Shown here: positions 45,361 to 54,478 of the stretch, piece after piece | How positions within the stretch are numbered: position 1 is the first letter of the stretch | Layout: every line of letters begins with the position of its first letter | NCBI RefSeq assembly: GCF_000317435.1 | Contig: NC_019751.1 | Location: 4,402,001-4,466,000, forward strand | Source of the DNA: Calothrix sp. PCC 6303 | Lineage (GTDB): Bacteria; Cyanobacteriota; Cyanobacteriia; Cyanobacteriales; Nostocaceae | Direction: 5' to 3' | Length of the DNA stretch: 64,000 nt | The notes under the pieces: generated by a model | Databases searched by the model: none | What the model saw: the letters and a program-made list of their open reading frames with translations, nothing else | What the model was told of the DNA's origin: nothing | Made by a program: the position numbers and the translations under genes

Positions 45361-45696
45361 CTAACCAACAGCAAAATCTGTAAATTGTCTTTTATAAGGT
45401 GAATGAAATCCGATCACAATATTTTGTTTTGGAACTCCCATTAAAACTAACTCTTCCGCAATATTTATCTCGGTTCCATTCCACTGAATCCAAATTTTTT
45501 CATCCTTGATATCAATGTGTATTGAACAGCCATATACACGACGTTTATTTTCCCAGCCTACATTAACAAGTTGATAATGATCGCGTACAGTATCAAATAT
45601 TTGTTCTACTTCTACATCGCCATAGGAAGGTTTATAACTACCATATTTTGTCAAAAGTTGCTGAATGTACTCCCTATATTTTTCTAACTTATCCAT
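45361..45696 (-). CDS. xisI: XisI family protein (fdxN-element excision controlling factor)
   Basis: A 111-residue protein: MDKLEKYREYIQQLLTKYGS, then VEVEQIFDTVRDHYQLVNVG, RRVYGCSIHIDIKDEKIWIQ, WNGTEINIAEELVLMGVPK and a C-terminal IVIGFHSPYKRQFTDFAVG. This is diagnostic of XisI. In Anabaena XisI and XisH are needed with the XisF recombinase for excision of the fdxN element. Many cyanobacteria carry dispersed xisHI pairs without an element, as here. The ATG overlaps the xisH end by 13 bp, so the genes are coupled. Confidence 0.95.
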   Translation of the reverse strand: MDKLEKYREYIQQLLTKYGSYKPSYGDVEVEQIFDTVRDHYQLVNVGWENKRRVYGCSIHIDIKDEKIWIQWNGTEINIAEELVLMGVPKQNIVIGFHSPYKRQFTDFAVG

Positions 45697-46100
45697 CTTA
45701 CTATCTCCTGAGTTTCAGTATCGTAAACTACCAGCTTTAATTGAAATTCTTGAATTTGAAGCTGTAGAAACGGAAGCGTAAAAAAATCATTATAGGTTTC
45801 TGCATCAACAGCTAAATATAGCTTACGTTCTGGTTCTTTTTCCCTAAGAGCAGTACGGTAGTTAAGGAATTGTCCGAGAGCAAGATGAAAATCGGTGATA
45901 GCTGATGGATTTAGAAAACTTTTGATTTCAACAGCAATTCTTTCCCCTTCCTTTTCTGCTGCAACTAACTTCTCTGCTCCCAAATCGATACGCATCTGAA
46001 CTTGACCAAAATCAATATATAGAGGGTCGTTTGTAATATTCCACCCGTCTTTTTCCAAAGCGAATCTCACAATACCGTGAAATTTGTCCTTCGCTGACAT
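45684..46100 (-). CDS. xisH: XisH family protein (PD-(D/E)xK-like fold)
   Basis: A 138-residue protein: MSAKDKFHGIVRFALEKDGW, then DPLYIDFGQVQMRIDLGAEK, IAVEIKSFLNPSAITDFHLA and LGQFLNYRTALREKEPERKL. The IDLGAEK and VEIKSF segments give the Asp and E-x-K of a restriction-nuclease-like fold. It precedes xisI in the same operon. The fdxN recombinase xisF and nif genes are absent from the window, so the pair is an accessory module whose role here is unknown. Confidence 0.95.
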   Translation of the reverse strand: MSAKDKFHGIVRFALEKDGWNITNDPLYIDFGQVQMRIDLGAEKLVAAEKEGERIAVEIKSFLNPSAITDFHLALGQFLNYRTALREKEPERKLYLAVDAETYNDFFTLPFLQLQIQEFQLKLVVYDTETQEIVRWIS

Positions 46101-46424
46101 AACTTACTTGATTCATCTGGGAGTATTCTCATTTTACTCCATAGTTAAGATGTGCAAAGTGCTATTCGTTTCTACCCGGATTTGCCAGCTAAACACCAAC
46201 GTTGAGCTGCTTAAGCGATCGCAATGACAAGTGAAAAAGTCAGATGCTCCCTGTGGATTGTCCTTTGCTAGAGTTGAAACGGCAACATTGATAATTTTGT
46301 GTGATACTACACAGGAAGTGGCTACGCAAATGCTAAAAATATTTGACTTTATTCCTCTCATAATGAGAGCATATACTCTAAAATAAAAATAAATACTCTA
46401 AAATAAAAATAAGTTAATAGTTTA
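46101..46424. other. Divergent control region between xisHI and higBA
   Basis: No gene is seen. It holds promoters for the minus-strand xisHI and plus-strand higBA, the border motif CGTTGAGCTGCTTA then GCGATCGC (46200-46222), and the 20-bp tandem duplication at 46373-46412. Confidence 0.4.
46373..46412 (+). promoter_or_regulatory. Tandem 20-bp duplication upstream of higB (possible operator/promoter)
   Basis: ATACTCTAAAATAAAAATAA occurs twice in exact tandem (46373-46392 and 46393-46412), ending 12 bp before the higB start. Its position suits an autoregulatory operator or promoter of the toxin-antitoxin operon; this is inference. Confidence 0.5.
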
Positions 46425-46724
46425 ATGCACGTAATCAGTCGTAAAAAACTGAGAAAATTCTGGGAACAACATACAGATTCCTATGATGCACTCGATAATT
46501 GGTATAAGGTTGCGACAAAGGCTGAGTGGTCGAATCTGGCTGAAGTACAAGCAAGTTACTCAACAGCAGAGGCAGTAGGCAATTTTACAGTTTTTAATAT
46601 CAAAGGCAATAATTACCGTTTGATAGTAGATATTGTCTATGATGAAGCCACAATTTTTATCAAATATATTTTAACTCATGCCGAATACGACAAAGATAAG
46701 TGGAAAAATGACCCTTACTATTAA
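46425..46724 (+). CDS. higB: HigB-type mRNA interferase toxin
   Basis: A 99-residue RelE-fold protein of the HigB type: MHVISRKKLRKFWEQHTDSY, then DALDNWYKVATKAEWSNLAE, FTVFNIKGNNYRLIVDIVYD and IKYILTHAEYDKDKWKNDPY. The NYRLI and FIKYILTHAEYDK segments are typical. HigB cleaves translated mRNA on the ribosome. The antitoxin gene overlaps its end by 17 bp, with toxin first as usual for hig operons. Confidence 0.93.
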   Translation: MHVISRKKLRKFWEQHTDSYDALDNWYKVATKAEWSNLAEVQASYSTAEAVGNFTVFNIKGNNYRLIVDIVYDEATIFIKYILTHAEYDKDKWKNDPYY

Positions 46725-47106
46725 TCCCGACATTTATGCTAATTTACTGGTAGAGTACCAGCCGAAAGTCATTAAAACAGACGAAGAAAACGAACATGCG
46801 ATCGCACTCGCTGAGAAACTAGCACACCGTCAAAACAAAACGGCGGAAGAATCTGTGTTGTATGAACTTTTGATCGCTTTAATTGAAAAATATGAAGATG
46901 AACAATACCCAATGGGTGAATCAAATCCCCACTCCATGCTGCTACATTTGATGGAAGCTCGTAATTTAAAACAAGCTGATTTAGTAGGGGTTCTGGGTTC
47001 CAGTGGAGTGACTTCGGAAGTTGTCAATGGCAAGCGAGAAATTAGCAAAACCCAGGCTAAAGCTTTAGGGGAGTTTTTTCATGTCGATTCTGGGCTATTT
47101 ATTTGA
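46708..47106 (+). CDS. higA: HigA-type antitoxin with XRE helix-turn-helix
   Basis: A 132-residue protein from the ATG at 46708 (MTLTINPDIYANLLVEYQPK). A helical N-terminal region (toxin binding) precedes the HTH in MEARNLKQADLVGVLGSSGV and VVNGKREISKTQAKALGEFF. The frame extends upstream into higB, but the ATG 46708 gives the family N-terminus and a short overlap. It neutralises HigB and probably represses the operon. Confidence 0.92.
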   Translation: MTLTINPDIYANLLVEYQPKVIKTDEENEHAIALAEKLAHRQNKTAEESVLYELLIALIEKYEDEQYPMGESNPHSMLLHLMEARNLKQADLVGVLGSSGVTSEVVNGKREISKTQAKALGEFFHVDSGLFI

Positions 47107-47231
47107 TTTTGCAAGAGTGTTGCTGCTTTGCGATCGCTTAACTGGAAAACACATTAATATTTGGTGAATCGTGATGATGTTGCGATGGTGTAATTCAGGA
47201 TAGAATTCCCTGTAGTGTGATATTAATAGAC

Positions 47232-48989
47232 ATGAACGCTACACAAGAACAATTAAAGTTAAAAATTAAGGCAGCGATGGGAACGGCTTTTGGCGCGGAG
47301 TATGCTGAAGCTGATCCGATGTTGATGACGACAAATAATCCTAAGTTTGGTGACTATCAGTCCAATGTGTCTTTATCATTGGCAAAAAAACTCGGACAAC
47401 AACCCCGTGCTGTGGCAACGGCAATTGTGGAAAATTTAGATGTGTCGGATATTTGCGAAGCGTTGGAGATTGCAGAACCTGGTTTTATTAATATTCGCCT
47501 GAAAACTGAGTATTTAGAAGCTCAACTTAATCGCATTCAAACTGATCCTCGCTTGGGTGTACCCATCACCAAAAACCCAAAGCGGGAAATTGTGGATTTT
47601 TCCAGCCCCAATATTGCTAAGGAAATGCACGTTGGGCATTTGCGGTCAACTATCATTGGGGATAGTATTGCCCGAATTTTGGAATTCCAAGGACATGATG
47701 TGTTGCGGCTAAATCATGTTGGTGATTGGGGTACGCAGTTTGGGATGTTGATTACATATCTGCGGGAAGTTTGCCCCGAAGCGTTGACAACTGCTAATGC
47801 TTTGGATATTGGGGATTTGGTGGAATTCTACAAAAAGGCAAAAGCCAGGTTTGATGGGGATGAAACCTTCCAAAAAACAGCCCGCGAGGAAGTTGTCAAA
47901 TTACAGGCTGGGGCGGAAGATACAATTCGGGCTTGGAAGTTGCTGTGTGAACAATCCCGCCAAGAGTTCCAAATTATTTACGATATTTTGGATATTAACG
48001 TCAAAGAACGGGGAGAATCTTTCTACAACTCCTACTTAGCTGCTGTAGTTGCAGATTTAGATAAAGCTGGTTTGCTGGAAGAATCCCAAGGTGCCAAAGT
48101 TGTATTTTTGGAAGGCTTCACCAATAAAGAGGGTCAACCTCTACCGCTAATTGTCCAGAAAACAGACGGTGGATACAATTATGCCACTACCGATTTAGCT
48201 GCATTGCGTTACCGCTTGCAACAGGATCAGGCACAGCGGTTAATTTATGTTACTGACTCTGGACAAGCGGGACACTTTACTGGTGTATTTCAGGTTGCCC
48301 GCAAAGCTGGATGGATTCCCGATGATGTGGAAATAGTTCATGTACCCTTCGGCTTGGTGTTGGGGGAAGATGGGAAAAAATTTAAAACCCGTTCTGGGGA
48401 TGTGGTAAGGTTACGGGATTTGTTAGATGAAGCGATCGCGCGATCGCGTGCCGACTTGGAAGCCCGTTTACAGGCAGAGGAACGCCAAGAAACTGAGGAA
48501 TTTATCAGTAATGTTGCTGAGGTGGTTGGTATCAGCGCTGTGAAATACGCTGATTTGAGTCAAAATCGCACCACCGACTATAAATTTAGCTTTGATCGGA
48601 TGTTGTCATTGAAAGGGAATACGGCACCCTACATGCTTTACGCATACGTCCGCACCCAAGGAATTGCTAGGGAAGGTAATATAGATTTTCTCAATTTGGG
48701 AGCAAATGTCAAAATCTTTTTAAAGGAAGAAGCTGAATTTACCCTGGCAAAGCACATATTACAACTGGATCAAGTCATTGCCGAAGTTGAGCAAGAACTA
48801 TTACCAAATCGTCTATGTGAATATCTATACAATCTCAGTGATAAATTTAACAAGTTCTATGAAAACTGCCCAGTTTTGAAATCGGAAGAACCTGTACGCA
48901 CCTCGCGGTTAGCATTATGCGATTTAACCGCGAGAACGCTAAAACTGGGTTTATCTTTGTTAGGAATTCGGGTGTTAGAAAGAATGTAA
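47232..48989 (+). CDS. argS: Arginyl-tRNA synthetase
   Basis: A 585-residue class I aminoacyl-tRNA synthetase. Seen are the N-terminal ArgS additional domain (residues about 1-110), the HIGH-type motif in [20 protein letters not shown], the ATP- and Arg-binding region [26 protein letters not shown], the degenerate KMSKS region [10 protein letters not shown], and the alpha-helical anticodon-binding domain ([13 protein letters not shown] onward, ending LGIRVLERM). It charges tRNA-Arg. The ATG at 47232 is preferred over the frame opening at 47217. Complete, and essential. Confidence 0.97.
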   Translation: MNATQEQLKLKIKAAMGTAFGAEYAEADPMLMTTNNPKFGDYQSNVSLSLAKKLGQQPRAVATAIVENLDVSDICEALEIAEPGFINIRLKTEYLEAQLNRIQTDPRLGVPITKNPKREIVDFSSPNIAKEMHVGHLRSTIIGDSIARILEFQGHDVLRLNHVGDWGTQFGMLITYLREVCPEALTTANALDIGDLVEFYKKAKARFDGDETFQKTAREEVVKLQAGAEDTIRAWKLLCEQSRQEFQIIYDILDINVKERGESFYNSYLAAVVADLDKAGLLEESQGAKVVFLEGFTNKEGQPLPLIVQKTDGGYNYATTDLAALRYRLQQDQAQRLIYVTDSGQAGHFTGVFQVARKAGWIPDDVEIVHVPFGLVLGEDGKKFKTRSGDVVRLRDLLDEAIARSRADLEARLQAEERQETEEFISNVAEVVGISAVKYADLSQNRTTDYKFSFDRMLSLKGNTAPYMLYAYVRTQGIAREGNIDFLNLGANVKIFLKEEAEFTLAKHILQLDQVIAEVEQELLPNRLCEYLYNLSDKFNKFYENCPVLKSEEPVRTSRLALCDLTARTLKLGLSLLGIRVLERM

Positions 48990-49001
48990 AATAAATCACC
49001 T

Positions 49002-50219
49002 TCAGCGTGTTGTTGATTGATAAACTCTGCCTTTCCATGCACCTCCTTTCCCTTGCCAATGTCGAAATGCTGAGTCTATTGTCATCAAGGTGTAAAGAAA
49101 TCCGATGATTGGTAAACAGAGGCTAAATAGGGGAGGACATTTATACAGTCGGATTGTGGGAGTATAGGCGATGATCATGATCATATATGTGCCTAAACCA
49201 CTGGCTGCCAATAACCAATTTGCAGCCAAAATCCCATACCCTAAGGCAAATACCGGAACTAAATAAATGATCACCATCCCAATTACAGTACCAACTAATA
49301 ATAGTGGTGAATAGTTGAGTTGAGTAAATGCTGTACGGGCAATCATATCCCAAATATTACTGAGATGTGGATAGGGACGTAAACTCAGGGTTGAGGTGCT
49401 AAGTCCTAGCCAAATTTTCCCCTTTTTTTTGATGGCAGTCGCTAAAGAACAATCATCAATTAGGGCTTCTTTGACTACCTGAATTCCGCCAATTCCTTCG
49501 AGGGCTTGGTGGCGTATTAATATACAACCTCCGGCGGCTGCGGCAGTGGATTTACTAGGATTATTTACCCAGAAAAATGGGTAAAGTTTTTGGAAGAAAA
49601 AGACAAATGCAGGTATTAAAAGCTGTTCCCAAAAGCTTTCGCATCTCAGTTGCACCATCACGGAAACCAAATCCAAGTCTTCGATTACAGCTTTGTTGAT
49701 TAACCGCTGAATGGTATCTGGATGATGTTGAATATCAGCATCGGTAAGGAGAATATAATCGGGTGTATTTTTGCTTGCAGCTTGAATACCTTGTTCCATT
49801 GCCCATAGTTTGCCACTCCAACCGGGGGGAAGGGGTTCTGCGGAGATAATTTGGAAATTTTCTTGTTGATTTAGACTTGCAGCGGTTTCTCTGGCTATTT
49901 TAGCTGTTTCATCTGTGCTGTGATCGTCTACTAGGTAAATTTTGGTAGATATATCTCCCAATACTTTCAAAGAGTCACAAAGTGAACCCATTGTAGCTGA
50001 AATTAGTTCTGCTTCGTTCCTTGCTGGAATTACTGCACAAATCAAAGGTTTTTGAAACTTGAAATTATTTAATACTTGATTGCTTATAAATTCAGTATTT
50101 TCTCTAATCTCTTCCTTTTCCAAAATCGTCTTTGCATCCCAGAATCTACCACGAAAAAACAGTAAAAATAGCCAAATCAATAAAGATAAAAAAGCTACAG
50201 CCACCAGCATTGTATTCAT
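49002..50219 (-). CDS. Hopanoid-associated glycosyltransferase, HpnB-like
   Basis: A 405-residue GT2-family membrane glycosyltransferase: an N-terminal helix (MLVAVAFLSLLIWLFLLFF), the nucleotide-sugar fold starting ICAVIPARNEAELISATMGS, the metal-binding DxD in LLTDADIQHHP, then ALIDDCSLATAIKKKG and C-terminal helices. The match is to the HpnB family often found beside squalene-hopene cyclase genes. It is divergent from shc with about 97 bp between starts. The frame opens at 50348, but residues before the ATG at 50219 look unconserved and would overlap the shc start region. Precise product unknown. Confidence 0.85.
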   Translation of the reverse strand: MNTMLVAVAFLSLLIWLFLLFFRGRFWDAKTILEKEEIRENTEFISNQVLNNFKFQKPLICAVIPARNEAELISATMGSLCDSLKVLGDISTKIYLVDDHSTDETAKIARETAASLNQQENFQIISAEPLPPGWSGKLWAMEQGIQAASKNTPDYILLTDADIQHHPDTIQRLINKAVIEDLDLVSVMVQLRCESFWEQLLIPAFVFFFQKLYPFFWVNNPSKSTAAAAGGCILIRHQALEGIGGIQVVKEALIDDCSLATAIKKKGKIWLGLSTSTLSLRPYPHLSNIWDMIARTAFTQLNYSPLLLVGTVIGMVIIYLVPVFALGYGILAANWLLAASGLGTYMIMIIAYTPTIRLYKCPPLFSLCLPIIGFLYTLMTIDSAFRHWQGKGGAWKGRVYQSTTR

Positions 50220-50315
50220 AAATATCTTGCCAAATATACTGTTTCTATAGGAAAATACAATGTCACCGAAGTAGTGCAATGTTCCCACTATTATTTCAGG
50301 TTGAGTAATCCCTAC

Positions 50316-52289
50316 ATGCAAATTCAAGACAGGGAAAGTAATCATCAAACACCGTTACAGAGTGAGAGTCAATTGGCTTTACGACTTTCCCAAAGTATCG
50401 CATCTAGCCAAAACTATTTGCTATCACGCCAATATGGGGATGGTTTTTGGTGGTCAAAATTAGAATCTAATGTCACCATTACTGCTGAAGCTGTGCTTCT
50501 CCACAAAATCTGGGGAACTGATACATCTAGACCCCTGAACAAAATTGAAGCATATCTGCGTTCTCAACAACGGGAACATGGTGGATGGGAGTTATTTTAT
50601 GGTGATGGGGGCGAAATTAGCACCTCGGTGGAGGCTTATATGGCGCTGAAATTATTGGGAGTCACGGCAGACGATGCAGCCATGATCCGTGCCCGTGATT
50701 TTATTCTCCAACATGGTGGTATTTCTAAGACTCGCATCTTTACAAAGTTTCACTTAGCTTTGATTGGCTGCTACAGTTGGCGTGGTGTCCCTTCTTTGCC
50801 TCCTTGGGTGATGCTACTACCAGATAATCCCTGGTTTAGTATTTATGAATTATCAAGCTGGGCACGTTCTAGTACGGTACCTTTACTGATTGTTTTTGAC
50901 AAAAAGCCTGTGTATGTTACAAATCCGGGGATTACCCTGGATGAACTATACACAGAAGGGATTGAAAATGTTAAGTATGAAATCCCAAAAAACTATGATT
51001 GGACTGATGTATTCTTGGGGTTAGATCAAGTCTTTAAATTTGCCGAAAGCTGGAATTTGGTACCTTTGCGAAAAGCTGGAATAGAAGCTGCCGAGAAATG
51101 GATTTTAGAACGTCAAGAAGCTACAGGGGATTGGGCGGGAATAATTCCCCCCATGTTAAATTCACTCTTGGCGTTGCGGAGTTTGGGTTACGATGTCAAT
51201 GACCCGATTGTACAGCGGGGACTAACAGCAATTGATAATTTTGCCATCGAAACCGATTCGAGTTATTGTGTACAACCCTGTGTTTCACCAGTTTGGGACA
51301 CTGCTTGGGTAATGCGATCGCTTGTTGCATCCGGTGTACCATCAGATCATCCGGCGATAGTTAAGGCTGGTGAATGGTTACTGCAAAAACAGATTCTCGA
51401 TTATGGTGATTGGGCTGTAAAAAACCGTCATGGAAAACCTGGTGCTTGGGCTTTTGAATTTGAAAATCGTTTCTATCCTGATGTTGATGATACCGCAGTG
51501 GTGGTAATGGCATTGGATGTTGCCAAGTTACCAAATGAAAACTTAAAAACAGCAGCAATCGAACGTGCTTTAGATTGGGTAGCTTCTATGCAGTGTGAAG
51601 CTGGTGGTTGGGCAGCTTTTGATCTGAATAATAACCAAGATTGGCTGAATTTATTACCCTATGCCGATTTGAAGGCAATGATTGACCCCAATACAGCAGA
51701 TGTTACAGCTAGGGTAATTGAGATGTTGGGTGCATGTCATCTATCTATTCCCCATCCTAACTTGGAACGCGCCCTCGAATACCTGATCAAAGAACAGGAA
51801 TCTGAAGGTTGTTGGTTTGGGAGATGGGGAGTTAACTATATATATGGTACCAGCGGAGTCATAGCCGCTTTAGCTTTGGTAAACCCTCACAAGCATCAAG
51901 CAAATATCCAGCGAGGTGCTACTTGGTTGATTCAATGTCAAAACCCTGATGGGGGATGGGGTGAAACCTGTCGTAGTTACAACGATGCAAGTTTGAAAGG
52001 AAAAGGTAATAGTACTGCATCTCAAACAGCTTGGGCAATCTTGGGTTTAATTGCCGCAGACGAAGTGATAACAGAAGATTGGATGAAGGTGGCAATTGAG
52101 AGGGGAATTAATTATTTATTAGACACACAACAGGAAGATGGAAGTTGGTACGAATCAGAATTCACAGGAACAGGTTTCCCTTGTCATTTTTATTTGAAAT
52201 ATCATATGTACCAGCAATATTTTCCCCTATTGGCATTAGGAAGGTATACAGCAGATTTGCGAGAAATTAAGTCAACAGAAAAATTTTGA
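50316..52289 (+). CDS. shc: Squalene-hopene cyclase
   Basis: A 657-residue triterpene cyclase that folds squalene into hopene/hopanol. The catalytic acid motif is DVDDTA (residues 389-394) in FYPDVDDTAVVVMALD. Several QW motifs are visible (QYGDGFWW, QREHGGWE, QEATGDWAG, QCEAGGWAAF, QESEGCWFGRWG, QNPDGGWGE, QQEDGSWYE). WGETCRSYNDASLKGKGNST is the conserved region near the C-terminus. The ATG at 50316 (MQIQDRESNHQTP) is chosen; the frame opens at 50274. The monotopic membrane enzyme starts the hopanoid branch in this cluster. Confidence 0.97.
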   Translation: MQIQDRESNHQTPLQSESQLALRLSQSIASSQNYLLSRQYGDGFWWSKLESNVTITAEAVLLHKIWGTDTSRPLNKIEAYLRSQQREHGGWELFYGDGGEISTSVEAYMALKLLGVTADDAAMIRARDFILQHGGISKTRIFTKFHLALIGCYSWRGVPSLPPWVMLLPDNPWFSIYELSSWARSSTVPLLIVFDKKPVYVTNPGITLDELYTEGIENVKYEIPKNYDWTDVFLGLDQVFKFAESWNLVPLRKAGIEAAEKWILERQEATGDWAGIIPPMLNSLLALRSLGYDVNDPIVQRGLTAIDNFAIETDSSYCVQPCVSPVWDTAWVMRSLVASGVPSDHPAIVKAGEWLLQKQILDYGDWAVKNRHGKPGAWAFEFENRFYPDVDDTAVVVMALDVAKLPNENLKTAAIERALDWVASMQCEAGGWAAFDLNNNQDWLNLLPYADLKAMIDPNTADVTARVIEMLGACHLSIPHPNLERALEYLIKEQESEGCWFGRWGVNYIYGTSGVIAALALVNPHKHQANIQRGATWLIQCQNPDGGWGETCRSYNDASLKGKGNSTASQTAWAILGLIAADEVITEDWMKVAIERGINYLLDTQQEDGSWYESEFTGTGFPCHFYLKYHMYQQYFPLLALGRYTADLREIKSTEKF

Positions 52290-52425
52290 ACAATAATAAT
52301 TAGCACACAATTCTATTTTCTACTGCATTCTGTAACTATTTTCGATTATTCAGATGTAAATATCCTGATTTATCGACTTTAATCGTTTATTTTAGAACTT
52401 ACAATTGCCAACTAAATCTAAAATT

Positions 52426-53238
52426 ATGGTGCAAAAGTCAAACTACTATAACAATATTGCCCATATTTACGACGAGACTCGATGGTTAACAGCAGCAATA
52501 GCCGAAGATGTCATCAACTATATACTCAAATTGGTGAATGCAACTCCTGACACTTCCTTTTTAGAACCAGGGGTGGGTACAGGTTTAAATGTTTTTCCTT
52601 TAGTGAAACTTGGGTATCCAGTTACAGGAGTTGATATATCTGAATCAATGTTGAATCAGTTTCGCTATAAGTTCCAGGAAATTCCTGATAACTTAACATT
52701 AATCCAGACAGACGCATCACTATTACCTTTTCCGAATCAGAGTTTTGATGTTGTGATAACTTGCCATATGATTCATGCTGTTCATAACTGGCAAGAGTTT
52801 CTCAATCAAGTAATGCAGATAACTAAAATAGGGGGATTTTATCTTAACTGTCAATGGTTGACACCTCTAGCTAGGTTGGAGTTTGAAAACCACTTTCGGG
52901 CTATATTGGCTAAATATCAACCTTTCTCAAGACAACAATCACCTAACTCAATTACTGAAATCAACGTTGATGCTTACCTCCAAAGTCAGGGATATCAAGG
53001 AAACTACTCGATTGCGAAAAAATGGTTAGTTACTAATACAGTTGAGGAATTACTCAGGTGTTTGAAATTACGGGCTTATGGGTTATGTTGGCAAATATCT
53101 GATAATATCTTTGAACAGGTAATCACAGAATTTGAGAAATTTTGCATTCAACAATATGGTTCGTTGGAAACGGTTTTGGCTTCAGAAGCTAAATTTGAAA
53201 TCTGGATGTATACAAAATGTAACAATACAATTAACTGA
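52426..53238 (+). CDS. Class I SAM-dependent methyltransferase of unknown substrate
   Basis: A 270-residue methyltransferase of type 11: NNIAHIYDETRWLTAAIAED, motif I FLEPGVGTGLNVFPLVKLGY, then VTGVDISESMLNQFRYKF, DASLLPFPNQSFDVVITCHM and the downstream FYLNCQW. There is no membrane segment. It lies between shc and the squalene/phytoene synthase gene on the same strand, so it could methylate a hopanoid head group or side chain, but this is context inference. It is not the radical-SAM C-2 methylase HpnP. Confidence 0.8.
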   Translation: MVQKSNYYNNIAHIYDETRWLTAAIAEDVINYILKLVNATPDTSFLEPGVGTGLNVFPLVKLGYPVTGVDISESMLNQFRYKFQEIPDNLTLIQTDASLLPFPNQSFDVVITCHMIHAVHNWQEFLNQVMQITKIGGFYLNCQWLTPLARLEFENHFRAILAKYQPFSRQQSPNSITEINVDAYLQSQGYQGNYSIAKKWLVTNTVEELLRCLKLRAYGLCWQISDNIFEQVITEFEKFCIQQYGSLETVLASEAKFEIWMYTKCNNTIN

Positions 53239-53546
53239 CCTTGACAAATTAGGCATTATCTAAAACTAAAGACGAAAATTTGCTTTTTCTAGTTGTTAAA
53301 GATACACATGCTGATATGGTTTTTACAAAAAATTGGATGGACATCAAAACCAATTAAGTTTAGTTCTAAACTTGCCAAACTTGAATACAGCTTAGAAGGA
53401 ATATCCACATGGAAATTTACCTCCAATATCCTATACTTTGAGTAAACGCGAATCAACTCTTAAATTTTAATTAAAAATAAATAGACATTATCCAGAAGGC
53501 TAGAAACTTCAGACTGAGGGGACAATAATTGTGAGGAGTGTGAAAC
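53239..53546. other. Intergenic region before the squalene/phytoene synthase gene
   Basis: About 310 bp with no gene. It should hold the promoter of the downstream synthase gene. No terminator or repeat was identified. Confidence 0.35.
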
Positions 53547-54371
53547 ATGGATTTACGCAATGATGCTTTAGAAATATTAAAAGAAACCAGCAGAACCTTT
53601 TATATTCCCATTGTGCGTTTACCAAGATGCTTACAGGAAGGAGTTGCTTCAGCTTATTTATGTATGCGGGCAATCGATGAAGTTGAAGATCATCCTACCC
53701 TTGATGTTGAATCCAAAGCAAAAATCTTAAGAAAAATTAGTTTAACTCTCCAAGCAGGTGTTGACGGCTTTGTCGCGGATGCATTTGCTGATAGTTTTTA
53801 TGGTTATGAAGACATTTTGCCCGAAGTAACATTACGGATTCGGGAGTGGTCAATTCTGGCACCAGAAACTATTGCTCCACGGATCTGGGACGCAACAGCC
53901 GCAATGTCTGAAAGAATGGCATATTGGGCAGAACGCAATTGGAGAATTGATAATGAAGCCGATTTGGATCGGTATACTTTTGGTGTTGCAGGTGCTGTGG
54001 GTTTAATGCTTTCCGATTTGTGGAGTTGGTTTGATGGTACAAAAACCAACCGCACCCATGCTATCGGCTTTGGACGAGGTTTGCAAGCGGTGAATATTGT
54101 TCGTAACCATAACGAAGACTTTAGCAGGGGAGTAAATTTTATGCCTTCAGGTTGGGATGCTTCGGCAATCCAAGCTTATGCAAGACGAAATTTAATTTTA
54201 GCAGATGCTTATACCCAGTCTTTACCCAAGGGTCCAGCCTTGGATTTTTGTCAGATTCCCTTAGCTTTAGCCTATGGTACCCTGGATGCGATCGCACTGG
54301 GCAAGGAAAAGCTCAGTCGTAGTGATGTTGCTGCACTTTTGGAACAAGTTAGCAGCAGTTCGGAATCATAA
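53547..54371 (+). CDS. Squalene/phytoene synthase family protein (probable squalene synthase)
   Basis: A 274-residue trans-prenyl head-to-head condensing enzyme: ETSRTFYIPIVRLPRCLQEG, the first aspartate-rich motif DEVED (44-48) in RAIDEVEDHP, and a second motif in NIVRNHNEDFSRG. In the usual second motif (DxxxD) the first Asp is replaced by Asn here (RNHNED). Shc needs squalene as substrate, so the neighbouring synthase is most likely a squalene synthase rather than phytoene synthase. The Asn substitution could alter activity. Length is typical. Confidence 0.88.
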   Translation: MDLRNDALEILKETSRTFYIPIVRLPRCLQEGVASAYLCMRAIDEVEDHPTLDVESKAKILRKISLTLQAGVDGFVADAFADSFYGYEDILPEVTLRIREWSILAPETIAPRIWDATAAMSERMAYWAERNWRIDNEADLDRYTFGVAGAVGLMLSDLWSWFDGTKTNRTHAIGFGRGLQAVNIVRNHNEDFSRGVNFMPSGWDASAIQAYARRNLILADAYTQSLPKGPALDFCQIPLALAYGTLDAIALGKEKLSRSDVAALLEQVSSSSES

Positions 54372-54478
54372 AAATTCTTTTTTTCGACTGGTACTATTTT
54401 TTTTAGGGATGAGTTAATTATCCAAAACTAGGGTGTAATCTTTTACACCCTAATGAACAATCATTCACCAAGCTGATA

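Noticed and set aside
50220-50348. N-terminal extension of the HpnB-like protein
   Set aside because: The frame is open, but the extra residues look unconserved and overlap the divergent shc start; the ATG at 50219 puts the membrane helix at the N-terminus as expected.
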